From contig JAJDAP010000082.1 of the NCBI GenBank assembly GCA_029261795.1, positions 1 through 64,000 of the forward strand: a DNA stretch of 64,000 nucleotides, written 5' to 3'. Each line of letters starts with the position of its first letter. Within the stretch, counting starts at the first letter, position 1. A program made the translations under genes and the position numbers. A model generated the notes under the pieces. The model saw nothing but the letters and a program-made list of their open reading frames with translations. It was not told the origin of the DNA and did no database searches. This document shows, piece by piece, positions 60,064 to 64,000 of the stretch. Source of the stretch: Deltaproteobacteria bacterium. GTDB taxonomy: Bacteria > Myxococcota_A > UBA9160 > UBA6930.

Positions 60064-62334
60064 CTAACCGTTCTTGAGGATGTTCAGGGCGCTGCCAGCG
60101 CGGAACCAGGCCACCTGATCGTCATTCAGGGTGTGCGCCACCTCGATCGAATCTGTCGCACCGTCGGCGTGATGCAGCGTGACCTTCAGGCTCCGGTCCG
60201 GCGTCAGCTGAGCCAGACCATGGACCGAGAACTTGTCTGTCTCTTGCACCTTCTCGTAGTCGGCCGGATCGACGAAGGTCAACGGGAGGACGCCCTGCTT
60301 CTTGAGGTTCGTTTCCGCGATGCGTGCGAAGCTCCGCGTGATCACGGCGGCACAACCGAGGTGGCGCGGCTCCATGGCAGCGTGCTCACGCGAAGAGCCC
60401 TCGCCGTAGTTCTCGTCGCCAACGACGACCCACTGCAGCCCCTGCGCCTTGTAGTCGCGCGCGATGGCCGGGAAGCTCTGGCCGGTTTCGCCAGTTACCT
60501 GATTGAGCCCCTCGCCCGGCGCATCCGTGAAGGCGTTGATCGCGCCGATGTACATGTTGTCGCTGATGCGATCCAGGTGACCGCGGAAGCGCAACCAGGG
60601 GCCCGCCATCGAGATGTGGTCGGTCGTGCACTTGCCCTTGGCCTTGAGCAGCAGCGGCAACTCGGAAGGATCCTCGCCGTCCCAAGGCTCGAAGGGCTCG
60701 AGGAAGGCGAGTCGCTCCGAGTCCGCTGCGATCTCGACGGCAACCCCTGCACGCTCATCCGGCGGCGCGAGGTAGCCCTCGAAGCTCACCACGAACCCGT
60801 CCTCGGGCACCTCCGGCGCCGGAGCCGGTGCTTCGAGCCTGAACTTCGTCCCGTCGGCGGCCTCGAGTTCATCGGTCATCGGGTTGAAGGCGAGCGTTCC
60901 CGCCAGCGAATAGGCGACGCAGATCTCCGGCGAACCGATGAAGGCGAGCGTGTCCGGGTTGCCGTCGTTCCGCTTCGGGAAGTTGCGGTTGAACGAGGTC
61001 AGGATGGAATTCGCGACCCCGGCCTCGACGCCGTCACGCTTCCATTGGCCAATGCAGGGGCCACATGCGTTCGCGAGCACGACGGCGCCCACGGCTTCGA
61101 GGTCCTGCATCTGGCCGTCGCGACGGATCGTCTGATGGACCTGCTCGCTGCCGGGCGTGCACCAGAGATCCGTCTTCGCCTTGGCGCCCTTGGCGATCGC
61201 CTGACGCGCGACGTCCGCCGCACGACTGACATCTTCGTAGGACGAGTTCGTGCAGCTTCCGATCAAGCACGAGGTCAGGTTGGTGGGATAGCCCTGCTCG
61301 GCGCAGTCGCTGGCCATCGCTGAAACCGGGCGCGCCAGGTCCGGCGTGTGCGGCCCGACGATGTGCGGCTCGAGCGTCGAGAGATCGATCTCGATGATCT
61401 CATCGTAGTACTTGCCCGGATCGGCCTCGACCTCGGCATCGGCTCGCAACAGTTCGGCGTACTCGTTCGCGATCTCGGCCTGCGCTCCGCGCTCGGTCGA
61501 TTTCAGATAGAGCTCCATGCGCGCGTCGTAGGGGAAGATCGATGTCGTGGCACCGAGTTCCGCCCCCATGTTGGTGATGGTCCCCTTGCCGGTACAGGAA
61601 AGCGAAGCGGTCCCCGGGCCGAAGTATTCGACCACCCGGTTCGTGCCGCCCTTTACCGTGAGCAGGTCGCAGACCTTGAGGATCACGTCCTTCGGTGCGG
61701 TCCAGCCATGGAGCGATCCTGTTAGGCGAACGCCCACGAGCTTCGGGTAGAGCACTTCCCAGGGGAAGCCGGCCATCACGTCGACGGCATCGGCACCGCC
61801 GACGCCGCAGGCAAACATGCCGAGGCCACCCGCGTTCGGCGTGTGGGAATCCGTGCCGATCATCATGCCGCCGGGGAAGGCGTACTTCTCGAGCACGACC
61901 TGATGGATGATGCCCGCCCCCGGACCCCAGAAGCCGAGGCCGTAGCGAGCGGATGCGCTGCGCAGGAAATCGTAGACCTCGCCGTTGGTGACACGCGCCG
62001 TCTCCATGTCCTTTGCCGCGCCCTGATGGGCCTGGATCAGGTGGTCGCAGTGGACCGTGGTCGGAACCGCAGTCTCGTCGCGTCCGGAAGAGATGAACTG
62101 GAGGATCGCCATCTGCGCCGTCGCGTCCTGCATGGCGACGCGGTCGGGACGGAGTTCGAGGTAGCTCTCGCCGGGTTCGAGTTCCTGATTCCGTGCGTCA
62201 TTCAGGTGGCCGAGCAGGATCTTCTCGGCGTAGCCGAGGGGCCGACCCAGACGCTCGCGGACGATCGCCAGGTTCGCCTCGACCTGCTCGTAGTTGGCGC
62301 GGACCAGTTCGGGTGTGGTTTCGATGACGGGCAT
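60064..62334 (-). CDS. acn: aconitate hydratase, mitochondrial-type
   Basis: The protein has 756 residues. Cluster ligands lie in SCLIGSCTNSSYEDVSRAAD and ANACGPCIGQWKRDG. Other blocks are PTTVHCDHLIQAHQGA, TDSHTPNAGGLGMFACGVGG and GEGSSREHAAMEPRHLG. The order and length match the mitochondrial aconitase (ACO2-like) branch. It converts citrate to isocitrate in the TCA cycle. The ATG at 62334 has GGAGG (in GGGATTCC reverse context) upstream. The TAG stop lies close to the type B palindrome. Confidence 0.96.
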   Translation of the reverse strand: MPVIETTPELVRANYEQVEANLAIVRERLGRPLGYAEKILLGHLNDARNQELEPGESYLELRPDRVAMQDATAQMAILQFISSGRDETAVPTTVHCDHLIQAHQGAAKDMETARVTNGEVYDFLRSASARYGLGFWGPGAGIIHQVVLEKYAFPGGMMIGTDSHTPNAGGLGMFACGVGGADAVDVMAGFPWEVLYPKLVGVRLTGSLHGWTAPKDVILKVCDLLTVKGGTNRVVEYFGPGTASLSCTGKGTITNMGAELGATTSIFPYDARMELYLKSTERGAQAEIANEYAELLRADAEVEADPGKYYDEIIEIDLSTLEPHIVGPHTPDLARPVSAMASDCAEQGYPTNLTSCLIGSCTNSSYEDVSRAADVARQAIAKGAKAKTDLWCTPGSEQVHQTIRRDGQMQDLEAVGAVVLANACGPCIGQWKRDGVEAGVANSILTSFNRNFPKRNDGNPDTLAFIGSPEICVAYSLAGTLAFNPMTDELEAADGTKFRLEAPAPAPEVPEDGFVVSFEGYLAPPDERAGVAVEIAADSERLAFLEPFEPWDGEDPSELPLLLKAKGKCTTDHISMAGPWLRFRGHLDRISDNMYIGAINAFTDAPGEGLNQVTGETGQSFPAIARDYKAQGLQWVVVGDENYGEGSSREHAAMEPRHLGCAAVITRSFARIAETNLKKQGVLPLTFVDPADYEKVQETDKFSVHGLAQLTPDRSLKVTLHHADGATDSIEVAHTLNDDQVAWFRAGSALNILKNG

Positions 62335-62439
62335 GGAATCCCTCCTGGGGACGCTGGCCGCACGAGGGGAGTGCGGCGGCGGGGCCTACCTTAGCAGTTG
62401 CCCCGGGCGCCTCTCCGGCCTTTGGTACGCTCCAGCCCC

Positions 62440-63312
62440 ATGGAACCGACCTCACTCCGCCTCGCCGGCGCCGACGGCAACGAGATCCACGCCCTTCAGT
62501 GGAGCAGCGAAGGCACGCCGCTGATTCTCGTCCACGGCTTCGGAAACGACGCTCACATCTGGGACGAGTTCGCACCGTTGGTCGCGCCCCACTACCGCGT
62601 GGTCGCGATCGATCTACGCGGCCACGGCGACTCCGACCACGACCCCGAACGCCGTTACCAATGGGACGATCACGTCCGCGATCTCGAGGCCGTCACCGCA
62701 GCACTCGAGATCGAGCGCATGGTCCTGGTCGGCCATTCCCTGGGCGGACGCACCTGCTTGTTGTTCGCCGGCCGCAACGCCGAGCGCATGGCCGGCCTGG
62801 TCGTCGTCGATACCGGCCCCGAGCACGATCCGCGCGGACAGATCCGGATTCGTCAGGAAGTGGAGGGCCGCAGCTCGGACGGGGGCGACGGGAGTCTCGC
62901 GAGCATCACTGCCTACGAGCAGGTGCTTGCCCACAACTATCCGGCGGCCACACCCGATTCGATCAAGCGGATGGCGCGGAGCGAACTCAAACAGCGCGAA
63001 GACGGCCGCTGGGTCCGCAAGGCCGATCCGTACTTCATGAGTTCGCTGGCCTCGGCGTCCGCCGAGGAACAGGAAGCCTACGAAGAAGAGACCCGGAAGA
63101 AGCTCTGGCACGCCTGCGAAGTCCTGGCGTGTCCGACCCTGGTCGTGCGCGGTGCGGCCTCTGACATCCTCTCCGCCGAGACGGCGGACCAGATGGTCGA
63201 CGACGTGCTCCAGAACGGGCAGTTGGCCGTCGTCGCCCAGGCCGCCCATTCGGTGATGACCGACAATCCGGAGGGCTTCAACGAAGCCGTCTCGGAGTTC
63301 GTGCTGGGCTGA
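62440..63312 (+). CDS. alpha/beta hydrolase
   Basis: The protein has 290 residues. LILVHGFGNDAHIWDEFA, VVAIDLRGHGDSDHD, MVLVGHSLGGRTCLLFAG (nucleophile Ser), CPTLVVRGAASDILSAE (Asp) and VAQAAHSVMTDNP (His) give a complete triad. The substrate is unknown. A TACGCT box ends 8 nt before the ATG. Convergent with the transporter gene across 13 bp. Confidence 0.88.
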   Translation: MEPTSLRLAGADGNEIHALQWSSEGTPLILVHGFGNDAHIWDEFAPLVAPHYRVVAIDLRGHGDSDHDPERRYQWDDHVRDLEAVTAALEIERMVLVGHSLGGRTCLLFAGRNAERMAGLVVVDTGPEHDPRGQIRIRQEVEGRSSDGGDGSLASITAYEQVLAHNYPAATPDSIKRMARSELKQREDGRWVRKADPYFMSSLASASAEEQEAYEEETRKKLWHACEVLACPTLVVRGAASDILSAETADQMVDDVLQNGQLAVVAQAAHSVMTDNPEGFNEAVSEFVLG

Positions 63313-63325
63313 GCCCGAGCCCGGG

Positions 63326-64000
63326 CTAGTTCTCCGGCGGCTGCTTTCCGGCCAACACCAATAGCGCTGGCAGAAAGATCAGATTCGCTGCCAGCATGAC
63401 GACGACCCCCAGGCATAACAACTGCCCGAGGCTCGCCATCCCGAGATGGGTCGCGAAGCCGAGGCTGCCGAAACTCGAGATGGTGGTCAGCGCGCTCCAG
63501 AAGATCGCGCGTGAGGTGCTCGTCGAGAGCAGACCCTCGGTCCCGCGCCGATCGCCATTGCCATCGCGGTAGCGGTGAACCAGGTGGATACCACTGTCGA
63601 CGCCGATGCCGAGCAACAGCGGCACCACGATCACGTCCGCGAAGTTCACCGAGAGGCCGGAGAGGACCGAGATCGCGCCGGTCACGGCGGCCGCCAGCAA
63701 CAACGGCACCAGGACCAGGCTCGTGTACCGCGGGCTGCGCCAGAGCAGCAGTACCACGATTCCGACCAACACCAGCGCAGTTGCCAGCGCCTGCTTCAAC
63801 GAGGCCATAATCGTACGCGAGGCCTCGAGCATGTAGACCGAGGAGCCGGTGGCATCGCTTGCGATGCCGCGCACCTCGGCGACGAATTCCGCAAGTGCCC
63901 GCTCGTCGTTGAGGTCCCGCTTCGGATAGATCTCGACCAACGCGGCACCTTCGGCCGTGATCATGCGGTCGTGCAGTGAGACCGGGAGGTCGGCCAGTTC
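63326..64000 (-). CDS. MMPL/RND-type transporter, C-terminal part (runs off the window)
   Basis: Only the last 224 residues are in view; the gene continues past 64000. After a soluble stretch (ADLPVSLHDR, LVEIYPKRDLNDERALAEFV) come the last membrane helices (ALATALVLVGIVVLLLW, VPLLLAAAVTGAISVL, FADVIVVPLLLGIGVDSGIH) and a charged loop (HRYRDGNGDRRG). GIGVDSGIHLVHRYRD resembles the HpnN-type transporters for hopanoids, but other MMPL proteins share it. The stop is at 63326. Confidence 0.8.
   Translation of the reverse strand, partial: ELADLPVSLHDRMITAEGAALVEIYPKRDLNDERALAEFVAEVRGIASDATGSSVYMLEASRTIMASLKQALATALVLVGIVVLLLWRSPRYTSLVLVPLLLAAAVTGAISVLSGLSVNFADVIVVPLLLGIGVDSGIHLVHRYRDGNGDRRGTEGLLSTSTSRAIFWSALTTISSFGSLGFATHLGMASLGQLLCLGVVVMLAANLIFLPALLVLAGKQPPEN

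Noticed and set aside
60133-61323. Plus-strand open frame of 396 residues
   Set aside because: Antisense shadow of aconitase.

Overview
The window looks like chromosomal DNA of an uncultured, high-GC Gram-negative bacterium, most likely a Deltaproteobacteria-type lineage (Myxococcota or Binatota-like). The reasons are the high GC, frequent GTG and TTG starts, chains of genes with 4-bp ATGA/GTGA overlaps, a PEP-CTERM surface protein, an outer-membrane barrel protein, and a mix of CoA, tungsten/molybdenum and flavin enzymes. This is an inference; there is no rRNA or other decisive marker. No tRNA, rRNA, CRISPR array, phage gene or complete insertion sequence was seen.

Layout. 0-4.5 kb: a decayed YCII gene next to a palindromic repeat, a dienelactone hydrolase, and a minus-strand secreted/surface operon (PEP-CTERM protein, TPR plus beta-barrel protein, FecR-domain protein). 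4.6-8.7 kb: RNA and phosphate enzymes, including an rRNA methyltransferase with an unusual pseudouridine-synthase-like N terminus, a CCA-adding/poly(A) polymerase and a histidine phosphatase. 8.7-24.8 kb: a large surface-glycan locus with a HAD-UbiA fusion, family 2 and family 39-type glycosyltransferases, two deacetylases, a WlbB-like acetyltransferase, a DegT aminotransferase, a Gfo/Idh/MocA dehydrogenase, a flippase and an SGNH hydrolase. 24.8-32.5 kb: two HExxH proteases, a penicillin-binding protein, an Nfu Fe-S protein, a HAD protein, a YaiI/YqxD protein, a CBS protein, a TOPRIM protein and a NarL-type regulator. 32.6-39.2 kb: RlmD-type methyltransferase, then a molybdo/tungsto-enzyme module (two MoeA proteins, one fused to a substrate-binding domain, an aldehyde ferredoxin oxidoreductase and a MoaD-like carrier). 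39.2-64 kb: mostly housekeeping and lipid or CoA metabolism (nadE, aconitase, MaoC dehydratase, aldo/keto reductase, LLM oxidoreductase, DHH phosphoesterase, Qng1-type queuosine salvage, lipid kinase), plus a likely periplasmic PheC-AroQ fusion and the end of an MMPL transporter.

Non-coding elements give the most unusual signal. Three copies of a near-perfect 83-92 bp palindrome (outer arm GAGCGGGGACGGACTCCTCA, AT-rich core) lie exactly at gene ends. In two of them the outer arm carries the stop codon of one or both convergent genes. Two further, unrelated MITE-like palindromes (11915-12098 and 59882-60048) also abut gene ends or starts. Three genes show readable decay: the YCII gene (frameshift), a CaiB-type CoA transferase (one in-frame TAG) and a GNAT acetyltransferase (11-bp tandem duplication).

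Several genes lack a Shine-Dalgarno but have a TANNNT box 6-10 nt before the start, which suggests leaderless transcription. A TetR gene has a clear self-overlapping promoter and operator.
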